A stretch of 45,926 nt of DNA from Pirellulales bacterium (GCA_028289405.1 JANQPP010000111.1:1-45926), one strand, 5' to 3'; shown: positions 8,816 to 17,384, counted from the stretch's first letter. Numbers and translations are program-made. The notes: a model not told the origin generated them from the sequence alone.

Positions 8816-9537
8816 TCCACTGCCGATCCACGAGTGGGTTCCGCCAGGCGGCGAAAATATTGTTCGGTCCACCGCTCGTAACGTGGGACAAAGCGAAATC
8901 TCGCGCCTTGGCCGACGGGGGGACGATATCCTTCGGGCAGGTGCCCCCAAGCTTGTTCCAGCAACTCCCGGCGATTCGCCGTGGCCTCTCGTGGACCGGT
9001 CTCCTCCAAGCTCGATTCTCTCGGTCCAGATTGCGGCGTCCCGTCGGCGCCTTCCGGCGACTGGCCCGTCCCAGATTCCGGGTCCCCTTCCGTCTTGCCC
9101 GCTTCCGCTTCTGTTTCTTCAGACATTGTCGAACCAGGGGCACTTGCCCGCGCGGATCCCTCGGGATTCTCCTTACCCAATACGGCCTGTAGACGCGCCA
9201 GGATGGCTTCCTGTATTTGCAGGGACCGCGCCGTGTCTTGCCGCCGCCGCATGACAACTTCCGCGATTCGCATTTGACCGGCGATTGCCTGCAGCGCGTC
9301 TTGCCGCAACGTGTCGCGTGGCGCCTCCACGGTCAGGCGGTTTTCGTCACGTGGCCGGCTCTCGTCAACCGGAGAAGAGATCGTCTCCGCATCCTCAAAC
9401 AGGTAATCGGGAACCTGATCCGGGGGCGTCCCTTGGGCGGTCGCATGGTGGCCGGTAAGCAAGCAGCAATATAGACACACGCTCCACAAGATCGCCTGCC
9501 CGATTCGATGCTGATGACTTGCAGAGAAGCGGTTCAC
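8812..9537 (-). CDS. Secreted coiled-coil/low-complexity protein of envelope operon
   Basis: A 241-residue protein without a recognised family. It starts at a GTG with a strong AAGGAG eight bases upstream, 12 bp after the stop of the DUF4175-like gene. The N-terminus is a signal peptide (AILWSVCLYCCLLTGHHATA). Residues 70-120 are helical (RQDALQAIAGQMRIAEVVMR). Residues 120-185 are a Glu/Gly/Ser/Pro-rich disordered linker. The C-terminus is an aromatic, basic segment (LPEGYRPP, FVPRYERWTEQYFRRLAE) that resembles a short conserved tail I associate with planctomycete proteins next to DUF4175-like genes (from memory). It overlaps the next gene by four bases. Confidence 0.7.
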   Translation of the reverse strand: MNRFSASHQHRIGQAILWSVCLYCCLLTGHHATAQGTPPDQVPDYLFEDAETISSPVDESRPRDENRLTVEAPRDTLRQDALQAIAGQMRIAEVVMRRRQDTARSLQIQEAILARLQAVLGKENPEGSARASAPGSTMSEETEAEAGKTEGDPESGTGQSPEGADGTPQSGPRESSLEETGPREATANRRELLEQAWGHLPEGYRPPVGQGARFRFVPRYERWTEQYFRRLAEPTRGSAVE

Positions 9538-9549
9538 GGTACACGCTCC

Positions 9550-12500
9550 TTATTCCGACGGGGGGTTTTGTTTCGCGGCGGACAACAGGGTATCCAACAT
9601 GCGAGCCAACTCGCCTTGCTCTTGGGCCAAAGCGGCCCAACGGCGCGAATCCTCGGCGTCAAATTCGTGCGGATCGGAATCCGCCTGCCGCAAAAATTCA
9701 CGGCAGGCACGGTGCAGGTCGGCCTGCAAACCCTGGATGAGCAATAGTTCCTCTTGCAATGCCTCGTCTTCCCGCGGAGTCGGCGATTCTTCACCTTCGC
9801 GCGTCGCTGGCGACTCCTGAGGTTCCTCCGCCGTAGGAGACGGACGACTCGCTTGGATTCTCTCCAACGTGACGATGGCCCGGCGTTGCTCAAAAGGCGC
9901 GGAACTCGGCTCCGCTTCCCGCAACGCTCTGGCGGCTTGCCGCATGTGTCCGGCGGCTTTACGAAAAGCATATTGGAGACCGGCGCTCGCGGTGAATTGC
10001 TCGGCGATCTCCGTGGTCCGCGTTGCCAATTCGGCCTGTTCGTTCGCGATTTGTTCCGAAGCAGTCTCCACGGATGCAACTTTGTCTTGCGGTACGACGG
10101 CTTTCAAATGCGTTTCAGTCCGATCGAGCAGACTTTGCTGGGTCTTCAACAGCGCCGCGGCAAGCATTTCGGGCCGTTTCGGCGCTTGGTTCGGCGAAGC
10201 TTCGCTGGATGTGTGGGACGATGACTCCAGCGCGGCCGCCAGTTCTTGCCGGGCCTGCTCCGCGTGCTGGGCGGCGCTGGTCTGGTCTCCTCGATGGGCC
10301 GCCTCGGCGGATTCTTTCATGGACCTGCTCGCCTGACGAAGCGGGTCCGCGCTGGAAATTGCCGTCGCACGCTGTGCCAAGTCTTCCGTGGCGGCGGCGA
10401 GTTGCTTCTCTCGATCGGCGAGAGACCGCAGTTCTTCACTGCCGGACAGGGATTGCCGCAACCGCTCCGCGATTCGATCCTGCTCGCCGGCGATGCGTTC
10501 CACTTGCTCGGCGTAAGAGCCGAGCGCTTCTCGTTCGGTGTCGCCATGCAAAGTTTCGGCAAGCGCCTCGAGCGCGGTCATGGTTTCCGCCTGAAATTGC
10601 ACGGCTGTGCCGAATTCCTGCCCAGCCAAGGCTTCCACCGCATCCGAGAAGCGGCGGGAGATATCGCGCCGCCGGGCCTCCTCGATCGCACGAACCAGTG
10701 ACCGGCGTGCTTCACCATCCCCTTCCGCCGACGCCGTCTCTGTCAGTCCGGCCATTTCCGACGCAATGTCTTGCCAGTTCGCCGAGAGTTGGCGTTGCCG
10801 TCGCGCGAGGCCGCGAGCTTCCCTGGAATCGACTTCCGTCGATTCATTCCGCGAGCCCAGGCTGTTTTGAAGCGTTCGCAGCGTGTCCGAGGCGACTTGC
10901 TGCTGGGCATCGCGAAGCTCTGCCACGCGCGACCGCAAGGCATGCAACGTGTCCTCGATGCCGGCGGCGTTTTGTAACCGCGTAAGTAATTCCAACGCCG
11001 CGCGTTGCCGCGCGAGAAGGTAGCGAAAGGTGGGGCGTGCATCGGGGGATAGATCGTTGAGCTCGGTGAGCAGCGAGAATTGCCGCTCCACATCGGGTTG
11101 AATTTTTTCCACAAGTTCCCGTAGCGACGCCTCGACCTCCCGCAGCCGAGTATGAAATGCAGGGTCGTCCAGGCGATTCCAGGCGAAACGTTTCGCGAGG
11201 CCCGTATAGCCAGCCCGCAGGCCATTCGGTTCCGCCATGATCCCCAGAGCGACCTCCTGCTGCCGCCGCCACCCCTGGCCTAAGCCATTCTTCACGGCTC
11301 GTGAATTTCCTTCAGACGTCGACAAAAGTTCAAGACATCGTTGCGTGGCCTGCAACGCGCGTTTTTGTAAGCCGATCAGCCGAGACAACCCATCGCGATT
11401 CAGGGACCGCGCTTCCGCCCGCAACTCTGCCAGCTTGGCCTCGGGGGAAACGACTGGTATCCGCAACATTTCCCCTGCTCCGGTCTGCGGCACGAAGTCG
11501 CTGGCGATCGCTTGGCCGGACAGTACATCTCCTTCGGCAACATTCAGCGGAGTGAGATCCCAAGTGAAAGGAATCCGTCGTTTTCTTCCCGAGGCCAATA
11601 AATTGTGAACTTGGCCCACCGTCATCGGCGGCGGAACGGACGATTCATACACGGCGATCTCGATTCCATCTCCATCATTCTTCAAAATCCTCCAGTCAAC
11701 GGATCGGATCGCCAAATCGTCACGCGCATGAATCGTGAGCGGGACTTGTGCCACCGGCGTAACGGTCTCCCCATCCTCCACGCCGCGCGTTTCCGTGGTG
11801 GGAGGCTCGTCCATCCTGAGGGTGAATCTCCAAGGTTGGCCTTTGGTCGACTGGTCCCATCCATCCGCTTTCCATTCCAACCAGTATTCCCCTGAATGCT
11901 CCAACGTCCAAGCAGGAGAGCTTTGTTCGTTCAAATAGAATAACTGGCGGTCCGCTCCCAATCGCAGCGATATCCGTCGTCCGTCGTCAAATTGCACGGC
12001 GGCCTGCTCCAGCGGGCGGGTCGCGCGGCCTTGCAGCGTGACACGCGTTTCGCCGAAGGCGGTAAACGACGGGTCGGCCTCATAGGAAGGCAGGCCCGTA
12101 TACGCGGGCGGATGTAAGCGAAGTTTCCATTCCTCCAGTTGGACGCGGGGAATCACATAGACTCGATGAGGCCGCATTGTGTGGTCATCCCCGCCGGTCA
12201 CCCAGAACTCGAAGGATTCGCGGACACCGGGCTGTTCGATGACGAGGTTCGAGCCTTGCGGCGAGTATTCCTGAGTGACCACTTCACCGTCCGGCACCAA
12301 ATCGCGTTGATGAAGCGTGACGACGGCAGGCAGCGGCCCTGCTTCATCAATGACCTTGATGCGGAATGGCGTTCCCACCAATAGGCGACCCGGGACGTCA
12401 CGCACGGCGAGCCGATGACGCTGGGGCCACGTGCGCGATGATAAAGGATCCGCGATTCGGGCCATGGCCGTCCGCGTCCAGGCAGGCCGCGATATGGCCC

Positions 12501-12993
12501 ATGCGCCGCTGGCCACGAAGAGAATCATGACGCAGAGGACGAGTCGCCGGACCGGCCTGGTCTCGACCGCCTCGCGGAAATCGTAGGGCTCGGTTTCGCG
12601 CGCCACCGCAGAGATGAGCCGCTCCTGAAATGCGACCGATCCGAGTTGTCGTTCGGTTCGGCGGGCATCCACGAACTCTAGCGCGCTTCGCAAGCGATCC
12701 CTGAGCGACGGGAAACGTTGCTCGATGCGATAGGCGATCCCCAGCAAGGATGATCGGCTCCGCGCCAAATCGAGCAAGCACCACAAAACGAAGGCCACTG
12801 CGGGCAGCAGCACGGCAGTGGAAAGGGCCACACGCCATATCCGCTGCGAGGGCCGGATCCAATAATCCGCGGCGGCGACCACGAGCAGCAAGGCCCAAAC
12901 GATGACGGCGCCCATCGCCAGATTTCGGAACAGTCGCGTCATGATCCAGCGTCGGCGTACTCGCTCGACACGCTTTCGCAAGACATGGGGCAT
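9550..12993 (-). CDS. DUF4175-like giant membrane/coiled-coil protein
   Basis: A 1147-residue membrane protein. The N-terminal basic helix (MPHVLRKRVERVRRRW) and two adjacent membrane segments (residues about 22-42 and 53-73), with a third at about 148-170, match the layout of DUF4175 proteins. Residues about 180-500 are beta-rich and presumably periplasmic, with Ig-like or Gly-Thr-rich strands. Residues about 540-1147 are a long Ala/Glu/Arg/Gln coiled coil rich in heptads. It leads a four-gene minus-strand operon coupled by ATGA overlaps and a 12-bp gap. In related genomes such genes usually follow MoxR, DUF58 and von Willebrand genes of the Bat type; none of these is visible upstream here. 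The start at 12993 is preferred over an ATG at 12942 because of the basic N-terminal helix. The molecular function is unknown. Confidence 0.75.
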   Translation of the reverse strand: MPHVLRKRVERVRRRWIMTRLFRNLAMGAVIVWALLLVVAAADYWIRPSQRIWRVALSTAVLLPAVAFVLWCLLDLARSRSSLLGIAYRIEQRFPSLRDRLRSALEFVDARRTERQLGSVAFQERLISAVARETEPYDFREAVETRPVRRLVLCVMILFVASGAWAISRPAWTRTAMARIADPLSSRTWPQRHRLAVRDVPGRLLVGTPFRIKVIDEAGPLPAVVTLHQRDLVPDGEVVTQEYSPQGSNLVIEQPGVRESFEFWVTGGDDHTMRPHRVYVIPRVQLEEWKLRLHPPAYTGLPSYEADPSFTAFGETRVTLQGRATRPLEQAAVQFDDGRRISLRLGADRQLFYLNEQSSPAWTLEHSGEYWLEWKADGWDQSTKGQPWRFTLRMDEPPTTETRGVEDGETVTPVAQVPLTIHARDDLAIRSVDWRILKNDGDGIEIAVYESSVPPPMTVGQVHNLLASGRKRRIPFTWDLTPLNVAEGDVLSGQAIASDFVPQTGAGEMLRIPVVSPEAKLAELRAEARSLNRDGLSRLIGLQKRALQATQRCLELLSTSEGNSRAVKNGLGQGWRRQQEVALGIMAEPNGLRAGYTGLAKRFAWNRLDDPAFHTRLREVEASLRELVEKIQPDVERQFSLLTELNDLSPDARPTFRYLLARQRAALELLTRLQNAAGIEDTLHALRSRVAELRDAQQQVASDTLRTLQNSLGSRNESTEVDSREARGLARRQRQLSANWQDIASEMAGLTETASAEGDGEARRSLVRAIEEARRRDISRRFSDAVEALAGQEFGTAVQFQAETMTALEALAETLHGDTEREALGSYAEQVERIAGEQDRIAERLRQSLSGSEELRSLADREKQLAAATEDLAQRATAISSADPLRQASRSMKESAEAAHRGDQTSAAQHAEQARQELAAALESSSHTSSEASPNQAPKRPEMLAAALLKTQQSLLDRTETHLKAVVPQDKVASVETASEQIANEQAELATRTTEIAEQFTASAGLQYAFRKAAGHMRQAARALREAEPSSAPFEQRRAIVTLERIQASRPSPTAEEPQESPATREGEESPTPREDEALQEELLLIQGLQADLHRACREFLRQADSDPHEFDAEDSRRWAALAQEQGELARMLDTLLSAAKQNPPSE

Positions 12994-13180
12994 GCAAGCG
13001 ATCCGGAGGCAATGAACTCATCGATAGGCCAATAGAAACGCGGTTTCCCCCATCCTACCGGAAATTCCGAGTCGGGGGAAAACGGCAGCCATCGATGCGT
13101 TGCGGCGACGCGAATAAGCTGATGTGCCGTGGGCAGGCCATGCCAGCGAGCTGGGACGTTTACGACGCGTGCGGTCCGAG

Positions 13181-13441
13181 CTACGACGAACCGCACGAAG
13201 GCCGCGACCCATCCCAGCAGAAGCGCCAATAGCCGTGGCCATGAGCCAGGATTTGCTCCACCGGATGCGCGGAAAGCAATCTGCCACCCGCAACGTCGAG
13301 GACCTGGGCATAAGTCCTGCCCGCTTGCGAACCTGCCGTGACCAGCATGTATTTCCCGTCCGGCGATTGTGCCAGGATTTCACGTGGGCCTAAACGCGGC
13401 TGACTTTGGCCACGTTCTGTAAAAGGACTGAACCAACTCAT
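13181..13441 (-). pseudogene. Possible propeller-gene remnant upstream of envelope operon
   Basis: An 86-residue frame whose first 70 residues look protein-like: LAQSPDGKYMLVTAGSQAGR carries the SPDG turn of WD40/YVTN-type propellers. It then loses sense (CWDGSRPSCGSS) and stops. A second minus frame, open from about 13380 to 12939, continues with LLALLLGWVAAFVRFVVA and EFPVGWGKPRFYWPIDEFIA, and its stop overlaps an in-frame ATG of the DUF4175-like gene. One reading is a frameshifted or deletion-fused gene; another is chance open frames at high GC. I cannot decide between them by eye. Confidence 0.3.
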
Positions 13442-13556
13442 GACATCACTCGCTTTGCCATTTCAAACCCGCAGCCTTTTTGGGTCAATTGCCCGACACA
13501 TGGCGCTGCGAGTAACGAGGCGTGTTTCGGGCGCCGGCAGGCACTTGGGAAACGTA

Positions 13557-13826
13557 TTAACATTCGATGCTCTGCAGGAAAGCATCGAGCGCATTCTGCA
13601 CCATCCTCCGCCAGGCAAGACGATCCGACGAGCGGCCCGACTCGCAGGCGTGATGGATCCACAAGCCGGTTTGCCGGACCACCGACTTCTGAAATTGATC
13701 GAAGTTACGCAATTCCTCCACGTGCAGCTTGGTGTTTAACACCCCCCCTTCGCTGGTGAGTAGCTGAACGGAACAAAATCGGCTTTTATCCATTTCCGTG
13801 CATTCAATGCGTTCGACATACAACAT
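13557..13826 (-). CDS. Small conserved-looking hypothetical protein
   Basis: An 89-residue reading frame with balanced composition: VERIECTEMDKSRFCSVQLL, then LHVEELRNFDQFQKSVVRQT and WRRMVQNALDAFLQS. The ATG at 13826 has AGAGG eight bases upstream; a GTG at 13835 in the same frame is the longer choice. No signal peptide, membrane helix or known motif is visible. It is read away from the PEP-CTERM gene and towards the remnant region. I do not recognise the family. The fit of the ribosome binding site and the amino acid mix argue that it is a real gene rather than a shadow. Confidence 0.5.
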   Translation of the reverse strand: MLYVERIECTEMDKSRFCSVQLLTSEGGVLNTKLHVEELRNFDQFQKSVVRQTGLWIHHACESGRSSDRLAWRRMVQNALDAFLQSIEC

Positions 13827-14333
13827 GGGTGCCACCTCTGGTAAAACCGCCGCAGGTATTCTCCGCGTTAATGAGCCACCAGTTTTTCAGCCTGGCGGAC
13901 AACGAGCGATCATTTCGCGGCTCCTTATCGGGCCGCTTGCTGAAAATTTCCCTCCCGGCATGGCGGACGAATTCGCCGAAAAGGGCCGGTGTCTGCCGAT
14001 TATCGCTCGGCTCTTAGGAAACGAAGATCCCTAATAGAAACCGTAGCATTTTTTTGCGCTGCGGAATTCTTGGTTAGCGTTTTTTATCAGGGAATTCGCC
14101 TTCCAGGCTTTTTCTCGGTGCGGTTCGAGTCTGGCCAAGCACTGCAAGATGTTTCCAAGCAACAACTTATCATTCGAGCATTGCGCCCAGCGGCAAAAAA
14201 CGCATGACCGAAGCCGCTTGCATTACCAGAACAAATGGATAATTTGGGTAATATAGCAAATGCAGTATCTCTGTAATTGCCGCGCTGAAAATCATTCCCG
14301 TGATGTGGCTACTTTGGAAGTGGAGGGACGCTA
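13827..14333. other. Intergenic region, about 500 bp, locally AT-rich
   Basis: Divergent spacer between the small hypothetical gene and the first PEP-CTERM gene. The part from about 14215 to 14300 is AT-rich (GGATAATTTGGGTAATATAG) and probably holds the promoter of the PEP-CTERM gene, but no pair of -35/-10 boxes with good spacing stands out. Short plus-strand frames here lack ribosome binding sites and protein-like composition. Confidence 0.4.
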
Positions 14334-15074
14334 ATGAAGCGATCGAATTCTTGGCCCAACCGCTGGGGGATTGCCCTGGCGGTCGTGCTGGTGGGCCCCC
14401 TGTTGTCTCGAGCCGTCGCCGAACCGGTGCCGATTCGATTGGATTTGACCGCCTCGGGCGGAGGACAAACGACCGGAGGCACCGTCAATCAGCCCTCCGG
14501 AACCATGGTGGGAACGGCCTTCTTCGCCAGTGGAAATTTGACCGGAGACGGTTGGAACCTGGATTGGGCCGTGGACGGCAATACCGACCCGGTCGTCAAT
14601 GGCGTGTTCTCGGTCGTTAATGAGTTGAGCGTTCCGCAGGAATTCAACCTGCAAGTGGTGATGCCAGTCGATCCCATTTTCCCCTTCTCTCTGACGGGGG
14701 GGTCCATTAGCGGCACGGTGAGCGACACCAACGGCAACGGAGCGACTTTGACCACGCTCTTTAATACGGCCTTGTATACTTCCAAAATCGACGGCAACGC
14801 GTTCCGCACGCTCTACGACGATCCGACCACGTTCGTGGCGGGCGGGTTCGACACGATCGCCATTCCCGCGGTCAGCTTCGGAAATCCGATTCCGAGCCAG
14901 CTTGGTCCCTTGGTGAATTCCTCGATCGGCATCGACTTGAACTTCACCTTGTCTCCGGGCGACCGCGCGGCGTTCACGAGCGTGTTCGTGGCGGAAGTCC
15001 CGGAACCGGGAACTTGGCTGTTGCTCGTATTGGGGGCTGTTGGAGTGGCCCTGGCGAGTCGGCGCCGCGGATAA
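14334..15074 (+). CDS. PEP-CTERM sorting-signal exported protein
   Basis: A 246-residue secreted protein. The N-terminus is a signal peptide (RWGIALAVVLVGPLLSRAVA). The body is beta-rich with many Gly, Thr, Asn and Asp residues and no cysteine, like other surface or matrix proteins of this class. The C-terminus is a textbook PEP-CTERM tail: VPEPGTWLLLVLGAVG, then a short hydrophobic helix, then ASRRRG. Such tails are recognised by exosortase (EpsH/XrtA families) in the inner membrane, which cuts and transfers the protein. No exosortase or polysaccharide cluster lies in the window. A GGAGGG lies just ahead of the ATG. A bidirectional terminator follows. Confidence 0.93.
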   Translation: MKRSNSWPNRWGIALAVVLVGPLLSRAVAEPVPIRLDLTASGGGQTTGGTVNQPSGTMVGTAFFASGNLTGDGWNLDWAVDGNTDPVVNGVFSVVNELSVPQEFNLQVVMPVDPIFPFSLTGGSISGTVSDTNGNGATLTTLFNTALYTSKIDGNAFRTLYDDPTTFVAGGFDTIAIPAVSFGNPIPSQLGPLVNSSIGIDLNFTLSPGDRAAFTSVFVAEVPEPGTWLLLVLGAVGVALASRRRG

Positions 15075-15132
15075 GCTGCGCTGCCGGTAATCCGGTCGAA
15101 GGACGGTTCACCAACCCTCACACCGACTAACG

Positions 15133-15186
15133 AAAAAAACGGCGGGAACCACGACCGCGAGGAAGTGGTGTCCCGCCGTTTCTGTT
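15133..15186. terminator. Bidirectional intrinsic terminator
   Basis: Arms AAACGGCGGGA (15137-15147) and TCCCGCCGTTT (15171-15181) pair perfectly. An inner ACCAC/GTGGT pair extends the stem past a one-base bulge. Runs of A on the left and T on the right let it work in both directions. It lies between the convergent PEP-CTERM and redoxin-like genes. Confidence 0.85.
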
Positions 15187-15228
15187 TTGACGTGGCAAGA
15201 AAAACGAAGCCTCTTGGCTTCGCGCCTC

Positions 15229-15801
15229 TTATTTCACGAGCTTGGTGGCGTCTTCCAAGATCTTGGCGATCTTCTTGCCATCCAACTTGCCCTTGGCCAC
15301 GGCGTGATTCGCTGCGACCTTGGAATCCTTGTAGATGATCACGGTCAGGTCGGCTTCAGGGCTGATTTTGTACGATTCTGGGCCGTCCTTGTGATCATCG
15401 GGAACCACGACCGCCACATTTTCCAGCTTGGCTTCCTTGGCCAGCTTCTTGCTTTCGGTCTTTAGTTCCTTGGTGTCTTCACCCAGCAGATTGACAAACG
15501 AGGACAATTTCTTGTCCGCGTTCTTGGCCACGACACCGTCCAACTCCTTGATTAGCTTGGCCACGTGTTTGTCGGCAGAACGGGAAAAGAGCATGACTAC
15601 CGGGCGGCTGCCAAGTTTGCAGCGATAGCAAAGCTGATCCCCTTCGGCCACATTGTCATTTGGCGCGCCGGCGGTCTTGGTCACGTAGAAGGCCGGGACG
15701 AAATCCCCTTCTTGCAGCCCGCTCTTGAGTTCCTTCGCCGCGACAACGCCGGCCATGAGAAAACCTGCCGTAAGAGCCGCCAAACCAATTCGCAATTTCA
15801 T
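15229..15801 (-). CDS. Secreted thioredoxin/redoxin-like protein
   Basis: A 190-residue exported protein. ATG at 15801 is chosen because GGAGG lies seven bases upstream; the frame is open slightly further. The signal peptide is MKLRIGLAALTAGFLMAGVV. The mature part begins with a redoxin-like segment (LQEGDFVPAFYVTKTAG) and holds a single CxxC (DQLCYRCKLG) followed by RPVVMLFSRSADKHVAKLI, which fits a thioredoxin-fold strand and helix. Later the chain is very Lys-rich, with the strand VAVVVPDDHKDGPESYKI and a predicted terminal helix (KIAKILEDATKLVK). The CxxC lies before the first core strand rather than after it, so classical disulfide reductase activity is uncertain. Planctomycetes encode many similar secreted proteins. 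Confidence 0.7.
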   Translation of the reverse strand: MKLRIGLAALTAGFLMAGVVAAKELKSGLQEGDFVPAFYVTKTAGAPNDNVAEGDQLCYRCKLGSRPVVMLFSRSADKHVAKLIKELDGVVAKNADKKLSSFVNLLGEDTKELKTESKKLAKEAKLENVAVVVPDDHKDGPESYKISPEADLTVIIYKDSKVAANHAVAKGKLDGKKIAKILEDATKLVK

Positions 15802-16029
15802 ATCCAATCCTCCACTAGAAACAAATCATTCGGGCCGCACCCTGCGGCCACATGCATTGAACTCTCAAGGAAGCCGACGGACGGACCTTCCCGTGGCCGA
15901 AGCCTCCTCATTCGCCAGGTATCTTAACCTAATTGATACGAGCTTTCTGTAAGCAGCGAAACATTTTTGGACAGGACATCAGGTTTCATCTCGTGGCGGA
16001 AGGGGCCAAGCATTCGCACGATCTAAATG

Positions 16030-16293
16030 CTAACCTCCACCCAGCGCGGGCAAGAAATGCACCTCGCTATTTGTCCCGACCGGAGCAGAGCAACCGAGGG
16101 CGGGCATCTCTCCGTCCACGGAGACGGCCAATCCCGGCGCCAATTGATTTCCCTGACACAGCCGTGCCGAGGAACCAGGAAAACGCTCGTCGAGAGCTCG
16201 GATCAACTCTCGCACGGAGGAACCTGGCAGTTCGCACTCGGACACACCGTTCGTCAGGTCACGCAGTTGGGCAGGAATGAAAACGATGGCCAT
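16030..16293 (-). CDS. MoaD/ThiS-like ubiquitin-fold sulfur carrier
   Basis: An 87-residue beta-grasp protein: MAIVFIPAQLRDLTNGVSEC, SSVRELIRALDERFPG, APGLAVSVDG and SEVHFLPALGGG at the C-terminus. The terminal Gly-Gly is the group that E1-like enzymes adenylate and thiocarboxylate in molybdopterin and thiamine synthesis. No moeB, moaE or thiG gene is nearby, so the pathway is not shown. A second MoaD-like protein lies at 44965-45240. The gene stands alone between the redoxin-like gene and the first structured repeat. It has no clear ribosome binding site. Confidence 0.8.
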   Translation of the reverse strand: MAIVFIPAQLRDLTNGVSECELPGSSVRELIRALDERFPGSSARLCQGNQLAPGLAVSVDGEMPALGCSAPVGTNSEVHFLPALGGG

Positions 16294-16449
16294 GCGTTAG
16301 ATCAACCACAAAATTCGCCGGCCATGACTGCCATTTGCAATCGGAGTCCTCTGCTCTTTCGCGTTGTTACGTAAGCTGGTCGTGAATGGTTCGATGGCCA
16401 CGCGGTTTTTGGAAACTTTCCGCGCTCGGCTGTGAAGGAGGGGTCTTTA

Positions 16450-16604
16450 TCAGCCCGTTGAATTACTCAACTGGCTGCTGCATCACAGGAAGTGATGCTC
16501 AAAATGGCGACGTAAGGTCGCTATTTTGCGAGCCGCGAGCAGCGTGTATGCGAGCTTGGCGAGGTTGAAAAACGCCAGGAAGGCGTTTTTCAACGGACTG
16601 TTAG
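16450..16604. repeat. Structured repeat element, copy 1
   Basis: A 155-bp element, homologous to the one at 17213-17384. Ends are inverted (CAGCCCGTTGAA / TTCAACGGACTG). Four hairpins can form: GTTGA/TCAAC; CATCAC/GTGATG; AAAATGGCGAC/GTCGCTATTTT with one G-U pair; and GTTGAAAAACGCC/GGCGTTTTTCAAC, a 13-bp stem. It ends three bases from the stop codon of the FMN reductase gene. Confidence 0.8.
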
Positions 16605-16606
16605 TC

Positions 16607-17191
16607 CTAATGGCGTTGGCGTGCCAACTTGGCGAGCGTTTCCGCCAGTGACTTGCCCAGACCTTGGACACGGGCCTGCTGCTTTTCGTCGGTGAGTTGC
16701 CCATCTTCTCCGAAAGCCTCGAACGCGCGAGGGACGGCGATTTGATCAGGCAGCACCAGCACGCCGATGTTGCCCAGGATGGCGCGGACGTGCACCAATC
16801 CCCGCAGGCCACCCAGTCTCCCGGGAGAGGCGGCCAACAGCGCCGCGACCTTCCCTTGGTACGCCGCCAGGGATTTTTCTCCCTCGGCGGGGCGGGAGAC
16901 CCAGTCGATGGTGTTTTTGAGCAGCGGCGTGATGGAACTGTTGTATTCGGGGGAAGCGATCAACAGACCATCATGCTCCAAAAAAAGCTGCTTGAGCTTC
17001 GTGGCGTTGTCCGGAAATCCCTCTTGTTCCAGGTCCTCGCTAAATAAGGGGAGCGGATACTCCTTTAAGTCGAGCAGCATCACATCGGCTCCCGCCTCTT
17101 GGGCACCGTCGGCGGCAATCCGTACGAGCCGCTGATTATAGGAATCTCTTCGCGTGCTTCCGGCGAACGCGAGTATGCGTGGCGTAGTCAT
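16607..17191 (-). CDS. NADPH-dependent FMN reductase family protein
   Basis: A 194-residue flavodoxin-fold protein. The N-terminal phosphate-binding loop reads ILAFAGSTRRDSYNQRL, and the family motif SPEYNSSITPLLKNTIDW lies near residue 80-98. A Gly-rich loop (LLAASPGRLGGLRG) follows. Members reduce FMN, quinones, azo dyes or chromate with NAD(P)H. AAGGAG lies nine bases ahead of the ATG. It is the last gene of the MarR-linked set (pirin, DoxX, cupin, this gene), separated from the cupin gene by a structured repeat. The context suggests quinone or electrophile detoxification, which is inference. A second copy of the same repeat follows its stop codon. Confidence 0.92.
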   Translation of the reverse strand: MTTPRILAFAGSTRRDSYNQRLVRIAADGAQEAGADVMLLDLKEYPLPLFSEDLEQEGFPDNATKLKQLFLEHDGLLIASPEYNSSITPLLKNTIDWVSRPAEGEKSLAAYQGKVAALLAASPGRLGGLRGLVHVRAILGNIGVLVLPDQIAVPRAFEAFGEDGQLTDEKQQARVQGLGKSLAETLAKLARQRH

Positions 17192-17212
17192 CGTGACAGG
17201 CTCCTTCGCGTT

Positions 17213-17384
17213 TTAGCAGGCTGCTGAAATACTCAGTAGCCTGCGGCATCACACGGACGTGGTGTTCAAAATGGCGACGTAAGTCGTTATTTTGCGAGCC
17301 GGGAGCAGCTTCGCTGCGCCAATCTTGGCTAACCCGGCGGCGAGGCTGAAAAACGCCACGAAGGCGTTTTTCAGCACCCTGTTA
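17213..17384. repeat. Structured repeat element, copy 2
   Basis: A 172-bp element related to the one at 16450-16604. Inverted ends are TTAGCAGGCTGCTGAAA and TTTTTCAGCACCCTGTTAG. The hairpins of copy 1 are kept, with paired changes: GCTGAAAAACGCC/GGCGTTTTTCAGC replaces GTTGAAAAACGCC/GGCGTTTTTCAAC. It has about 15 extra bases internally near 17310-17335. Its right end supplies the TAA stop codon of the cupin gene. Confidence 0.8.

Noticed and set aside
7754..8881. Plus-strand 375-residue frame opposite the prenyltransferase-fold gene
   Set aside because: Overlaps the whole real gene on the other strand and shows no domain.
12942..12942. Alternative start (MTRLF) of the DUF4175-like protein with ATGA overlap
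   Set aside because: The overlap is attractive, but the basic helix MPHVLRKRVERVRRRW ahead of the membrane segments fits the family N-terminus better.
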